From NCBI GenBank assembly GCA_051294375.1, contig CM119264.1, positions 16,217,245 to 16,281,244 of the forward strand: 64,000 nt of DNA, written 5' to 3'. The notes beneath the pieces are model-generated. The model was not told where the DNA came from and did not search any database. It saw only the letters and a program-made list of their open reading frames with translations. Below are positions 31,601 through 41,620 of the stretch, piece after piece. Made by a program: the position numbers and the translations under genes. Numbering within the stretch: the stretch's first letter is position 1; each line of letters starts with the position of its first letter. Source of the DNA: Paraspadella gotoi. Lineage: Eukaryota; Chaetognatha.

Positions 31601-33258
31601 TCAATTCTTTGTTGGAAACTCTCTCTCTCTCTCTCTCTCTTCTCAAACTAATATTTTAAAAAATTTGGTTTATTGAACTCACTTGCTGATGAAGACTCGC
31701 AATACTAAGAGTCAAAACATGTACAATAATAAAATAAAATTGCTATTACAACGAATTTTTCGTTTCATCTCTAAAGAATAATTCTGGTAAATTTGGAGAA
31801 AAACGATGAACCATGCATCTTCAAACACCGATTAATTAGCAAAAAATTATTAATTTTAGTTGTAAAAATGTTTTTATATGTTCAAAACATCGATGAACCT
31901 GATTCTACTAAAAAAATTATAAAAAATGAAAAAAAAAAATTTTAGCCTTTTTTGGCCCCCCAGAGGTCCAGCCCCAGGGCCCTGTATCTTTTGTCAGGGG
32001 ATGAATATTAAAATTCGCCTCGATAGTTCCATTTATATTGTCATTAGAACTCTAAATGTAAAATTTCATGAAATTCGATCCAGTGGTTTGGTGGGAACAG
32101 ATTCTGGTCACAAAAAAGGGGTACGCCATTTTATAATATGAAGCCCTCTTGTATATGCGAGGAATTAAGTTAGCGTTTTATATTTAAGTGTCAGCGAAAA
32201 ATATCAACAAACAAAATTGTGGGAAAGGTTGCCTTGAGGGGATTGAAGGCGTGAGGAAATAGAGGGAGAATCGTATATTTTGCGAAGAGCAGAAACTAGA
32301 GAATGTATCGCTAGAGTAGAAAAAATTATACTGAGGGGCAGGAGGAGGAGGAAAGAAGAGGAAGAGGAGAATTGGACGGCAAGCCAAATCCTCCTCTGCT
32401 CTGGTTGCAAAAACTGTTGATATTGTTGATATTTACGTCTAAATAATTAAGATCAAAATGATAAATCTATAAATGGTTTTAGGTAAAATAAAATATTCCG
32501 GTCTATTATATTTTATAAAATTGAGGAAGGAAGATAATATCATCAAATTTCATCATGTACTAAATAAATGTTACTTTAGTTGAAGCTTAAAAATAAAAAA
32601 CACAAAAAAGCAAATTCGCAAAACCTTGTCGTCAGAAGTGTCAGCCTCCCTCAGTGCTATTTCCAACTGCGTCAATGCTTCCATCTCCTCTGCGGATATT
32701 TGCTCGCCCATTGCCTGGAGCGCTCGCATGCGCTTAAGTTTCTGCAACCTGACCATTTGCCAGGAAAAAATAAGTTATTCATGGCACGAAGGACATTTTT
32801 TGAGAAACAACTTACCTTTGTATCCTCTCGAACTCTGCCTGTTGGGCGTTAACCGTCTCTTCATCGAGATCGCTCTCATTCATGACGGACCTAATATTTT
32901 TTCTTTTATTTTTTTTCTTTTTTCTTCGCCCCGTCTTCGTCGTCTTCATCGCCCTCGGTTGTCTTCTTTCGCCTCCTCCTCTTGGGTTTCTCCTCGCCCG
33001 TTCCCTCTTCCTCCGCTTTCTCTTCGGCTTTTCTCCACCCAAATCGTTTCCCGCTTCTTTTTTTCCTCCGCCTTTTCTTCTTGGGTTTATCCTCTTTGGC
33101 AGCCTGGTCTGGCTCTATAAGTGAAGGGATTTCGTCGGCATTACCCGGTGGACCTTGGTCGATTATCGGCAATTCGCCGAAGAAGCCATCATCCTTGCTT
33201 CGTTTTCGTCCTCGGAGGACGGAGAAAGGAGGTTTGGCTTTCGGTGATTCGTGTCCAT
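25699..33258 (-). CDS. ATRX/ARIP4-like SNF2 chromatin protein, N-terminal six exons
   Basis: Exons on the minus strand with matching phases: 33258-32816, 32748-32625, 29050-28852, 28667-28503, 28418-28282 and 25881-25699 (417 codons), ending at a phase-0 donor GTATGT. Exon 1 starts MDTNHRKPNLL and holds long Lys/Arg runs, then KRKNIRSVMNESDLDEETVN and AQQAEFERIQRLQKLKRM. This resembles the IRK--RE--L---T--A--EE-ERRKR segment that precedes the helicase domain in ARIP4 (RAD54L2) and ATRX. Exons 4 and 6 are acidic (EEFDDDEF repeats; DGDIVLSSDDDDADEPP), like the acidic region of ARIP4. Such proteins are nuclear SNF2 ATPases that remodel chromatin. No helicase motif was found at lower coordinates, so the core is missing, off-contig or in small exons. 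In this copy exon 1 has several one-base indels relative to 44276-44718. A Penelope-like unit occupies intron 2 (3.6 kb) and a hammerhead palindrome intron 5 (2.4 kb). Confidence 0.55.
25882..26639. other. intron 5 sequence of the ATRX/ARIP4-like gene, left part
   Basis: AT-rich, with TTAATTAATTAATTC runs near 26298 and no exon that fits the gene's phase. The small frame at 26366-26548 has no recognisable motif. Confidence 0.4.
26708..26761 (-). ncRNA. hammerhead ribozyme-like motif (H3), left arm of the 27-kb palindrome
   Basis: On the minus strand: TAAGCA, CTGATGA (complement of 26744-26750), A, GATTT, loop, AAGTC, GAAAT, ATGTA, TGTTTA. The CTGATGA core is intact. Helix I pairs TAAGCA with TGTTTA. 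Helix II is weaker than in the partner arm because GATTT has replaced GACTT, and GAAAT replaces GAAAC. Confidence 0.5.
27211..27257 (+). ncRNA. hammerhead ribozyme-like motif (H4), right arm of the 27-kb palindrome
   Basis: TAAGCA (27211-27216), CTGATAA (27217-27223), A, GACTT, loop, AAGTC, GAAAC (27242-27246), ATGTA, then TGTTTA (27252-27257). Helix II is a perfect five pairs and helix I six pairs including one G-U. The core G of CTGATGA is replaced by A, which should abolish or weaken cleavage. The partner arm has the intact box but a damaged helix II. Confidence 0.5.
27880..28165 (-). repeat. dispersed repeat with telomere-like CCCTAACC minisatellite and hammerhead remnant
   Basis: CCCTAACTACGACTAACCCC, TAACCCTAACCACC and more lie at 27940-28030. 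The inverted version at 47985-48175 shares TTAGCAATTGGGT, TTGTAATAAAAAGTTTTTT, CCCTTACCA-TGTC and GATTTCTATACATC around a shorter GGTTAGGG run. The inner end has TGGCTTCATCAGCGCAAAAA, the complement of a CTGATGAAGCC hammerhead start without its GAAA half. Confidence 0.65.
29073..29421 (+). repeat. left outer inverted repeat around the Penelope-like unit
   Basis: TTCATATTATAAAATATGGT, CCCCTTTTTTGTGACCAGAA and ATCGAGGCGAATTTCAATAT are mirrored on the opposite strand at 31787-32148, with clearly lower identity than the inner arms. This suggests an older fold-back or inverted-repeat element into which the Penelope-like unit inserted. Confidence 0.6.
29511..29585 (-). ncRNA. hammerhead ribozyme-like motif (H5), left arm of the Penelope-like unit
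   Basis: On the minus strand: TTG, CTGATGA (complement of 29559-29565), A, GACTC, loop, GAGTC, AAAAC, ATGTA, then CACATAA. The core GAAA is AAAA. Helix II is a perfect five pairs. Compared with the right arm there is an extra GT after ATGTA, which displaces helix I. Confidence 0.5.
30123..30857 (-). CDS. Penelope-like GIY-YIG endonuclease frame, copy A
   Basis: A 244-codon frame. The first 165 residues are the endonuclease end of a Penelope-like protein: KPKDKIP at 41-47, GAIYCAAC (GIY half with the first zinc-finger cysteines) at 53-60, AAYVGETGKSL (YIG half) at 70-80, AEHA near 102 and H110, the acid residue in IREAIYIKAL at E133, and the family end NRDGGQFELPPSYDSL at 145-160. The rest reads into the left inverted arm. 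These enzymes nick DNA for target-primed insertion. The residue after YIG that is usually Arg (T-R-L) is Lys here (SDKF). The linker just upstream is in another frame, so the protein may not be made whole. The sequence is nearly identical to 41621-42295. Confidence 0.7.
   Translation of the reverse strand: MGHLSLPYHQGITESLVRVLAKQGISSSVTTNGSLREQLVKPKDKIPRPKTTGAIYCAACAGASNQPRTAAYVGETGKSLSDKFQHIKPYRDSRVHYLSAVAEHATTMDHLFREEDCLVLSHDQNWFSRGIREAIYIKALEPSLNRDGGQFELPPSYDSLIKAVMKHPHPPQPHGDSPVLTQRVSGGLSAGNGRPMPQPSLQQLGATLLVLSVAQNDSCKRRESSLYHLSPNRPEQAIAHLTVR
31669..31733 (+). ncRNA. hammerhead ribozyme-like motif (H6), right arm of the Penelope-like unit
   Basis: TTTATT (31669-31674), internal loop, TTG (31683-31685), CTGATGA (31686-31692), A, GACTC (31694-31698), loop, GAGTC (31709-31713), AAAAC, ATGTA, then CAA (31724-31726) and AATAAA (31728-31733). 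Helix I inner TTG:CAA and outer TTTATT:AATAAA match the architecture of H1, where the inner pairs are ACG:CGT. The conserved GAAA has become AAAA, which would be expected to reduce or abolish self-cleavage. Confidence 0.6.
31787..32148 (-). repeat. right outer inverted repeat around the Penelope-like unit
   Basis: Mirror of 29073-29421: ATTCGCCTCGATAGTTCC, GATTCTGGTCACAAAAAAGG and ATTTTATAATATGAAGCC. It contains the 12-bp flank of the inserted unit at its inner edge. Confidence 0.6.
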
Positions 33259-34564
33259 GTTGGAAACAGCTCGTTCAAAGAAAATATTTCGCGCCGAATG
33301 ACGGCTAGAATCAATTCAGTTCCATACCGTTTTTACAGATAAAAAGTGGGACCACATCAAGCATTAAAAATAGCTTTAGTTTAAAGGATGAATGTTTTTG
33401 AATTAGCTTTCTAAAAAGCTGAACCGATGAGAAAAGATGGGAAAATACTAAATAGAGAAGATTGAAATTTTCAATCAAATCTCGCAAATTCATAAGACTC
33501 AGTTAGGAAGACGAATTAAAAAAAAAATTAAAAAAAACATTCACAATCCAATCCATGGGCACTTAAAAGGTTTCGAGGGGTCTTAAAATTCAAAAAAAGT
33601 TAAATAGGTTTGAAAGTAGTCCTATAGTGTTAAAACTGGATAAAGAAGATTATTTCTGCAGATAGTTCGGAAACCAAAAAACTTCTTAATACAATTTCAT
33701 AATTCACAAATTTTAATAAAAACTGTAGTTTCCGTTTGTACTTAATCAGGCAATTCGATGGTTCGAAAATATCCAAGAAAACTTTTTTAATTGTAAAAAT
33801 ACTAATAGTATGATGAACTCCAATATAAACTATATCCGAGGCTTTCGAGCATGTTCCATTATAAAATTGTTAAAAAAAGTTAGATTTATTATGAAAATAT
33901 AATCAGGTGTTAAAAAAGAATAAGGGTGGTAAAATCAAAAGAGAAAAAAAATATTCAGTAGAGTATAGTGCGGGGTAATTCGGAACATTTGAAGTAAAAA
34001 AAATTTGCATAGAAAAAATAGATATTTTTATAATTTTTTCTGGTATATATCCAGGAAAGTGTCCTCACTACTGGTTTATGCCGTCTTTTTCCACAGGGGC
34101 CGCATTTTTAAAAAAATTGAAAGTGTTCTGTTTACCCCCACTGGGTACTTCGGAAGACTTAATATATATGTATATTTTTTATACAATCAAAAATATTAAC
34201 TAATGTTTTAAGTATGAAAAATTGTAAATCTTATATTCTTAACTTGGTAAAATAAATTTTAATATTGTTCTCACTTTTAAAAAAATATTGAATGACAATA
34301 AATATATATTTTTGTTAATAGTATTTTTGACACAGTTTTCCTTCCATTCCTGCATTTTGTCCCCATCTTCCTTTCCAATTAACATTGGTTTTCGGCCCAT
34401 TTTTTTTATTTCCAATGTTATTTTTATTATTCTTTTTATTAATCCTTTTTATTTAACCTTATTAAATTTAAATTTTTTCTTTCCAAATATTTTTATTTTA
34501 TTAATTTTATCTTAATTTTGTTTCAAACTAATTTTTAAACCTTATTGAGAGATTAAATTCCATT
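33259..34564. other. upstream flank of the ATRX/ARIP4-like gene
   Basis: AT-rich sequence upstream of the exon 1 start. No TATA or initiator motif could be assigned with confidence. The frames at 34005-34199 and 34288-34515 are AT-driven and hydrophobic, and I do not call them. It is duplicated at 44719-46037. Confidence 0.4.
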
Positions 34565-37500
34565 CACTCCATAATCGATATATGATTCTATTCTCATATA
34601 GCTGACAAATATACTATATTAATATTACATTTCTAATAATGAACTAATCGCTAACATTAGCCTAAATACATCCTAATAGCACTTTAATAATGTTTTTTGT
34701 CTAACTTTATTTCAACAAAATGTTATACTCACTGTTATTAATGTACATATAGTCAAATTATTTCTCACCTATCACGAACATTACTTCAGAAACAAGGGCC
34801 CTATGACCCCCGCGCAAAACATACGGAGACATAACACAGAACACTACTCTATTACAGGAATAAGTGAGTAGCACCCACCTCCCTCGACACCCATCACAAA
34901 TAGTGCTGATAGAGTAGCTCAACTAAAACAATCTCTACGCTCTACACGTTAACGCGCACCACTGCTCCATACAACGAAATATATTTAAACATTATTTAAG
35001 GATAAACTCACTTTCACCCATGCCGCCACAAAAAAAATCTGATAAGTTTCAAATATGGCCATCCAAATACTACCTCATATTTTACCTCAATCCATACTAA
35101 TAACATACTAGTACGAGGAAAACGCCAAACAAGTTCCTCTTCATCAATAGAACACTTCTTTAAACATTTTAATAAAGCTCACTAGATCAAGATAGCTGTA
35201 TATACTGACACAGCTATAGATTCTTATTTTTCAAAAATACTCTTAACTCTTACGAATAGTGTAATCAAAAAAATCCTACTAAAGAAATAAACCTTCACCA
35301 AAAATAATTCATCCTGAATCGATCATACATATTTTCGAATGATACCCTTTCAGCTTTTATCCTCTTACTCGCATCTACACTAGGCTCGTAAACGTGCACA
35401 AGAATTTTTTAAAGAAGCTCTCTAAAGATAAATCCCTATCTAATGCATTAAACCTATTTAAAATAGACTCATCTAATATCATCAGCCAACTCCATCAAAA
35501 CAAATATGTTCTCTCGCTCTCCAAAAATAACATCTCCATATGCTCCTATCACTACGCTAAAATAATAATATTTAATAAATAAATTCACGCGCCTAGCCCC
35601 CCAATACCCTCAGAGACCGAAAGAATTATTTTTGAACACCAATAAATATATAAAAAAATTAGCAAATAACTATAATACCGATCAGCTCCTGAATCAGATC
35701 ATATTTATATCTTGATGCCTCGCTTAAAATGAACACTCACCATCTCCAGCATTAAATTGTCAATCCACGCATAAAATAAGAGCTATTTACCGATCAAACT
35801 AGGTTACCGTTATACTCCCCAAACTTATAGTAAAATGTAATGATAAAAAATGAAGGATAAATTTAATAAATTAAATCTATACATTAACATATAAATTATA
35901 GATTAGAACATTGAACAAAAAGAGCCCAGAGCTAAGTAGAGTACTTATGCCAACACAGAGCTCCCACTACCTACCGCATTCTCCTCTGTGATCCCACTGC
36001 TACAGCCACGCAAATCGGTGAACGTGGACCTTCGTGGCTATAGACCAGATGCTTGGGAGTGATTCACATCGCCCCAAGGCAATAAGGCTTTACAGCACGT
36101 CTTCAACGCATTCACCAGATCCAAGTACCAGCTGATAAAATGATCACTCACGACGAGGTTGGGAATTCCAAGCCCAAAATAGAATAATAACACAGAAAAA
36201 GCCAACCGACAAAGACCACAACCCAATCCAATAATCGCAGATAAAAAACGTGTACCACCACCCACTAGAAAATACAAAACGATACCATCTCACTACCCTA
36301 AACAATAACCTAACCAACCGCCATAAAAAAACCGAAGAAAAACAAAGAAAAATCTAGTACAAAAATAATACCTAACTACTCAATGAGTACCTATCATTAA
36401 AAGCACATATTCCATAAAATCACTCACCGAATGCTACAAATACTCGCCATGTGACAGGGAATATGAAATACGATCAAAAAAACGAATACGAAAAAAAAAA
36501 TGAACCAACATGAGCATACATTTAAGAAAAATGCCAGATGACGAGCGGATGCCAACTCGACTAGTATAAAACTATTAATAAATGAGATCATGTGAAATTC
36601 ATTGTAATTCAGCCACTATAAAGAAACAACTATAAATTTTAATATAATATCTATTACCAATATACTCGATAATCCCAATAACTATTCCTAATGAGCGTGA
36701 GTTCGCACTTATTCACCCACAGCAACTTAACACACCTCTAGCCCTAATCGTAACCTGAGCAGCTACCTATCAGACAGTTACTCTGTATACTCTCCACGAC
36801 AACCAGGCTACCAGCACCTTTTCATTACACCGCTCTACACAACTAAATCACAACACCTTAAACTCATAATCGCCAGAAACACATAAATCTTGTAACAAGA
36901 CCATCATCAGCGAATCTACGCTCATCGATCTTCACTCATTGCCAAGACAGATACATACATACAAAATTTAAGTAAAACAAAAAAACACCAAGGCGACATG
37001 GACTATGATGCACCCGATACACTCAAAAGCGACCAAATACTTCGCATGTAATCAATACCAAATTCGCTCTAGACTGATCGACTCCTACCTAGTAATTGAG
37101 GCGATGAACTTACACCTATTCAACGTCCCAGCAACCGAACTAACACACCCGTAAAGCCCCTAGTCCTACCATCCCCAAGATACAGAGCTGCCCTGTATCC
37201 ATCCCACTCATTTCAGATAATTCTCACCGCTCACAAACCATACTAGCGTCGAGATCCTCAGTATGATTACAAATAAAATAATCCTCCTCTCTCTCATTCA
37301 ACCCCCAGTAGATAAACCACCCTCCTCCATTATAAATAAATAATAAAATAGTTCTCCAGATATCATTTTAACTTGTAAGCTACCCTTTTTAAAGCCTCTT
37401 CAATTGAGAAATGTATTACAAAGTATTAGAACTTTATTAATAGAAATGTATTTACGCGTCCATGAGTTTTTATAAAAAGGAAATACAAAAATAATGACAT

Positions 37501-40340
37501 GTTTACAGACGTTACAATGTAAGCTAATTTTAAGACAGCAATAAACTTCTAAGATTGAATTTGTGCAACCATAAAATATAATATCAAGATCAAATAATTA
37601 CATGCATTTTCAAACGGTCCAAACGATCTGTAATAAAAATATCTTATCACAAAAATCAATCTCCCCTCGTCTCCTTAGACTCGCTCGCCACTCGCTCACG
37701 GCTCTTACCAACAACTCCCGCAACGCCCGCTTCCAACACTCTTCGTCCACACATCCCGCTTCCTCTCACCATCAAACTCCGCTACAGGATACAACAACAC
37801 CACGAATAGCGACACCGAAAAAAAACTATTATTTATTTTATATTTAACAGTACGCAAATCTCGCGCTCGCCTCCACCAGCGCAATCTCCGCGCTCTCCAG
37901 GGCTAAATGCCGCCCACTCCCGCTTTCTAACAACACTCTCGTAATACACTAACAACAAGACTCTTTCTATACAACCTCCACCCAATTCGATCCGCTTTTC
38001 TCAACATATGACGCTATCACAGTATCCTAATACACAGATCGCCTCCGAGAAAAACACATACATATACACCGACGCATACGCACCAATCCCTGCTCCGGGC
38101 ACGTATGTCAAACTACAACGCCTGATTGCACATACTTTACATGCAGCCGACAGACCTAACCCAACCATATTGATGCGCAAACAGATAACCCAAACATTCA
38201 GCTGCCACAACCGATAACCGAATGATGATGGCTCGCACAATAGCCATTAACCAAATATGATAGGATAGCATGAGTAGAGCATTCATTGAATAGCAAACGA
38301 ATATCATCCGTCATCTCTATGTGATGATAGTCATTGAACGGACGCGAAGACGACCATATATCATCTAGACCCAACAGCAGAGCAGAATAACGATCGCATG
38401 CCGCCATATTAGACTAACTCACAAACTTGAACCCACGTCCCCCGACTCGACAGAGCCTGCACCTTCGCTCCTCCTGCCTACAAAACGAAAAAGACATGAG
38501 CTGCGTTTCTCGTCAAAAACCACACACAACAAGAGCTGGTAAGGACAACATGACACACTACTATAATCGACACATACGGATTGCTCGAAGGACCACTAGC
38601 CTCATCTAAATCATCCCGCAATCACCTCTCCATCTATGACACCCAACTGCGCCGCCGATAGACAGCCCCTGCTTCGCAGGACCGATTCTTCGCCAGGCTC
38701 TCAAATACAAACCCATGACCTCGACACTAACACCGCAAAACGTCTCACAGCGAGTACAGTGCCCCCAAAGGAGTCGCGCGGCCATCTCAGCCCGATCTAC
38801 GGCGACAGTAACTATCTCACTAGATATATGATATTATCTCTCGTCTCAAGAATCATCTGAACATACTCAAAACTAATCTAGACCCTACTCTCCCTAGAAC
38901 TTATTAAACCCCCGCCAAGCTACAGGGAATAGCAGGAACACGCACATTGCGCCGCAACTGGAGGATGGCTTCGGAAACGTGCCATCGCCGACTGCGAACA
39001 ACGACCGCAAAACGAGGAGAATCTCGGCGGCCATTGATGTAACGCAGTCATCGTTTGAATATTGTCGGTCACCAAATATATTATAGCACGCGCGCCTCTA
39101 TCGCCTCCAGCAATGCCAAGAATGCCACGATCCCTGTCTTCTGACTCCAACGACCTCGCGCCCGATCGTCGGCCTCGATACAAGGCGCGTGTTACAATGC
39201 CTACGCTTCCACGCGACCTCCGATGATGTGTGAAGAGAGAGTGAGACGGATACCGGGATCACCGAATCTACAAGCTGTCATTCTCCGAGTAAACATCCGA
39301 TTTAGATGTTCGAATAATGGAGCTGCACATTATAAGATACCCTACAAAATACCAGACAGAAGCAGATATATCATGATACAATATGTCTTATATTCACTTA
39401 ATTGGCGTGCAATAGGTTATAAACATATATCAGCCAGATACAAACTATTTTGTTAGAAATAAAACATAAAGTGATATCATATTAATAGACCTTCAGAAAA
39501 TAATATCATAGTAAATACTGAATCATCCACACACAAGCTGAACTTAACATACTAATGTATAGTAATATATGTGCACACATACACAATCCAACCCAATCTT
39601 TCCTAGTCCAATCACAAATTGTGTACACTTGAAAAGGAATGAGGAATCAACACGACACACAATCGACGATACGCGTCATCCTCACCAATCTCCGACTACA
39701 CAGCTCTAACGAACCTCCCCTCTCGCAGCGATTCCATGCCACCCCGACGCTCCGGCGTAAGCGCAAGTACACGAAGACTGTCCAACTGAGGGTCGTCGTC
39801 CATCTGTAGCCCTATCCACTGCACAAGAAGGTGAGATGCCCCAATCACCGCAGTGCTCCCTGCAGAATCAACGGCAACGCCGATCTGTTAAGCTATAAGT
39901 AGTCGACGTACCACTTATAACGTACTCTCGATCCCCAATAAACCTCCCGATCAAAAAACAAAATAGTGTACGCAGCTATACTGTAAGAACACCATCTTCC
40001 CACGCTCGTGCCGCAAATAAAGCCTCAGCAACCCAACACCCTCAAGACCACAAAATATTCTAATACATTCACTACACTCGTGCAGATCCAACCATCTCGC
40101 AGCATGAATCCGCGCACCTCACTCATCCAGCCGCAACAAAGGACTACTCGCTGCTGAAACCTCACTGCGTGACAACATTTACTCTACACCATAAAGAAAA
40201 ATCTTATTTGCCGCAATTTCTCCGCTCTCTACGCCCACTCTCTCAACATACTATCTCGACACAATGCAAGACATGGTATATGCACTCTTCCACTGCTTTC
40301 TATCGTAAACAGCAGATCTCGAAGACATCAGATGCGAACC
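34565..40340 (+). other. heavily corrupted sequence, inflated rendering of 46038-49700
   Basis: Many ordered anchors link this block to 46038-49700: AACACAGAACAC, ATATTTAAACATT-TTAAG, TTGATTTGTGCAAC-like text, AAGGCGCGTGTT with CCACGCGAC, GGATCACC-GAATCT, GTGAGATGCCCC and GCTATAAGTAGT. Between anchors, bases are inserted or changed every few positions; the plus strand looks poor in G, and the block is about 1.6 times as long as its counterpart. Nothing in it should be annotated as genes; its short frames (for example 36038-36277, 38001-38240, 38636-38860) are artefacts. Confidence 0.8.
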
Positions 40341-40792
40341 AAATCATCCTATAGAAAGTTGATATAAGGAAACTTAATAACTCTTTTTAAAATATTTATA
40401 TTCTCATTTAAGTCGGGTCATAAAAATTCCACCTAAAAAAGTATAAATAATTATGACCATAACCGTGCGAATACAGTATAAAAATATAATTTTGAAATTT
40501 TGGCTAACTTAATGAAATAATTTTTGATTAGGACTTATATTTTCTTTATTCAACTTCCAATTCAAATTCAAATTCGCTTTTCAAAACTAGAACATTATTT
40601 TAAAATTTACATTTTTCTATGTATAAATATGGGGCATAATGCGAAATTGACTGTTCATTGATCAAACTATTTCGAATTTAATCTGCAAACTTTCACTACG
40701 CCTTTACTGGAGAACGTGAATAATTCTTGGCGACCTGAGACCCTTGTGGTGGTAAGTATTCACACTGCTCACATCCACCATTCCCGTTCAGC

Positions 40793-40817
40793 NNNNNNNN
40801 NNNNNNNNNNNNNNNNN
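40793..40817. other. assembly gap (25 N) between the two copies of the 11-kb block
   Basis: The sequence left of the gap corresponds to about 50115, and the sequence right of it to 29382. The scaffold therefore steps back about 11 kb here. Confidence 0.99.
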
Positions 40818-40944
40818 AGTTTCAGCTTCATGAACATCAGCTGTTCAAGTCAGATTTAGAATAATTCTGTAGACATTGTATTTTGACTTTCTTTTTGTTA
40901 TTTAAAATAGTTTAGAGATGAAACGAAAAATTCGTTGTAATAGC

Positions 40945-41015
40945 AATTTTATTTTATTATGTACATGTTTTGACTCTTAGTATTGCGAGTCTTCATCAGC
41001 AAGTGAGTTCAATAA
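40945..41015 (-). ncRNA. hammerhead ribozyme-like motif (H7), copy B left arm
   Basis: The minus strand carries CTGATGA (complement of 40993-40999), GACTC/GAGTC helix II, AAAAC and ATGTACATAATAAAA. It lacks the extra GT of copy A, so helix I can form as in H6. Confidence 0.5.
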
Positions 41016-41620
41016 ACCAAATTTTTTTAAAACATTAATTTGAGAAGAGAGAGAAGAGAGTTTCCAACAAAGAATTGAGCAAGGATAGTGGTCAGATGTG
41101 AGGACAGGTGAAAGTAGGGAAAGAGAGAGCAAATGATTTTTGAAATTGGTGAAAAGAAAGAGAGAGAGAGAGAGACACAGGGATCATACATTAGGCAATG
41201 TACAACAGTGAAATTTTTTTAGAAAAAACTAAATATTTAACAAAAGTGATAATAAATTAATTGTTAGCTGATGATTATTAGTAAGGGAAAATGAAATAGA
41301 GGAATAAGTCATGAGGGATAGATAAGTTAAAGATAAGTGAAATAGTAAGGTAAGAAAAGAGCTCAAAATGAGTTGGGGGCCCCCCCCCCGGCCGGGCAAA
41401 AGTGGGACGTTAATGATGTAGTCGGGTCATTGGCCTGTCATAGGCTGAGATGATATTGTGGTGGAATGGGACAGGGCTGGATCTGGTAATGATCCGGCTG
41501 GAAAAATGCTGAGTGCCACTCGAATATCTGACCTGATAGGCCTGCCAAGGGCCCTCCTCTCACCTGACGGTGAGGTGGGCGATTGCCTGTTCAGGCCTGT
41601 TTGGGGACAGGTGATACAGA

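Larger units (their letters stand above)
29422..31786 (-). mobile_element. RT-less Penelope-like unit: GIY-YIG frame between inverted pseudo-LTR arms
   Basis: Boundaries are set by a 12-bp direct repeat AGAATAATTCTG at 29422-29433 and 31775-31786, the likely target-site duplication. Inside, the left arm 29475-30210 and right arm 31033-31775 are nearly identical inverted copies (about 740 bp), each with (GA/TC)n tracts and a hammerhead motif at its outer end. Between them is a minus-strand linker and GIY-YIG region. The protein similarity starts just after the position equivalent to YPLWLYEKA in the copy at 1 kb, so the whole RT is missing. Extra sequence (29434-29474) is present only at the left, 3' end. 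Inverted, 5'-truncated second copies are a known arrangement for Penelope-like elements. The unit lies in intron 2 of the ATRX/ARIP4-like gene. Confidence 0.75.
29382..40792 (+). repeat. first copy of an 11-kb block that is assembled twice (copy A)
   Basis: From 29382 to 34564 this matches 40818-46037 at nearly every base, with differences mainly in homopolymers and TC runs. From 34565 to 40340 the match to 46038-49700 continues only as a corrupted version. It improves again at 40340-40792 (equivalent to about 49700-50115), ending at the 25-N gap. Confidence 0.85.

Noticed and set aside
32626-33308. Plus-strand Ser/Phe/Leu-rich frames opposite the ATRX/ARIP4-like exon 1 (and again at 44086-44768)
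   Set aside because: The minus strand has matching splice sites and family motifs; the plus frames are complements of Lys/Arg/Glu-rich coding.
36038-40354. Short frames such as 36038-36277, 38001-38240, 38427-38609 and 38920-39183
   Set aside because: They lie in the corrupted block, and none matches the clean counterpart at 46038-49700.
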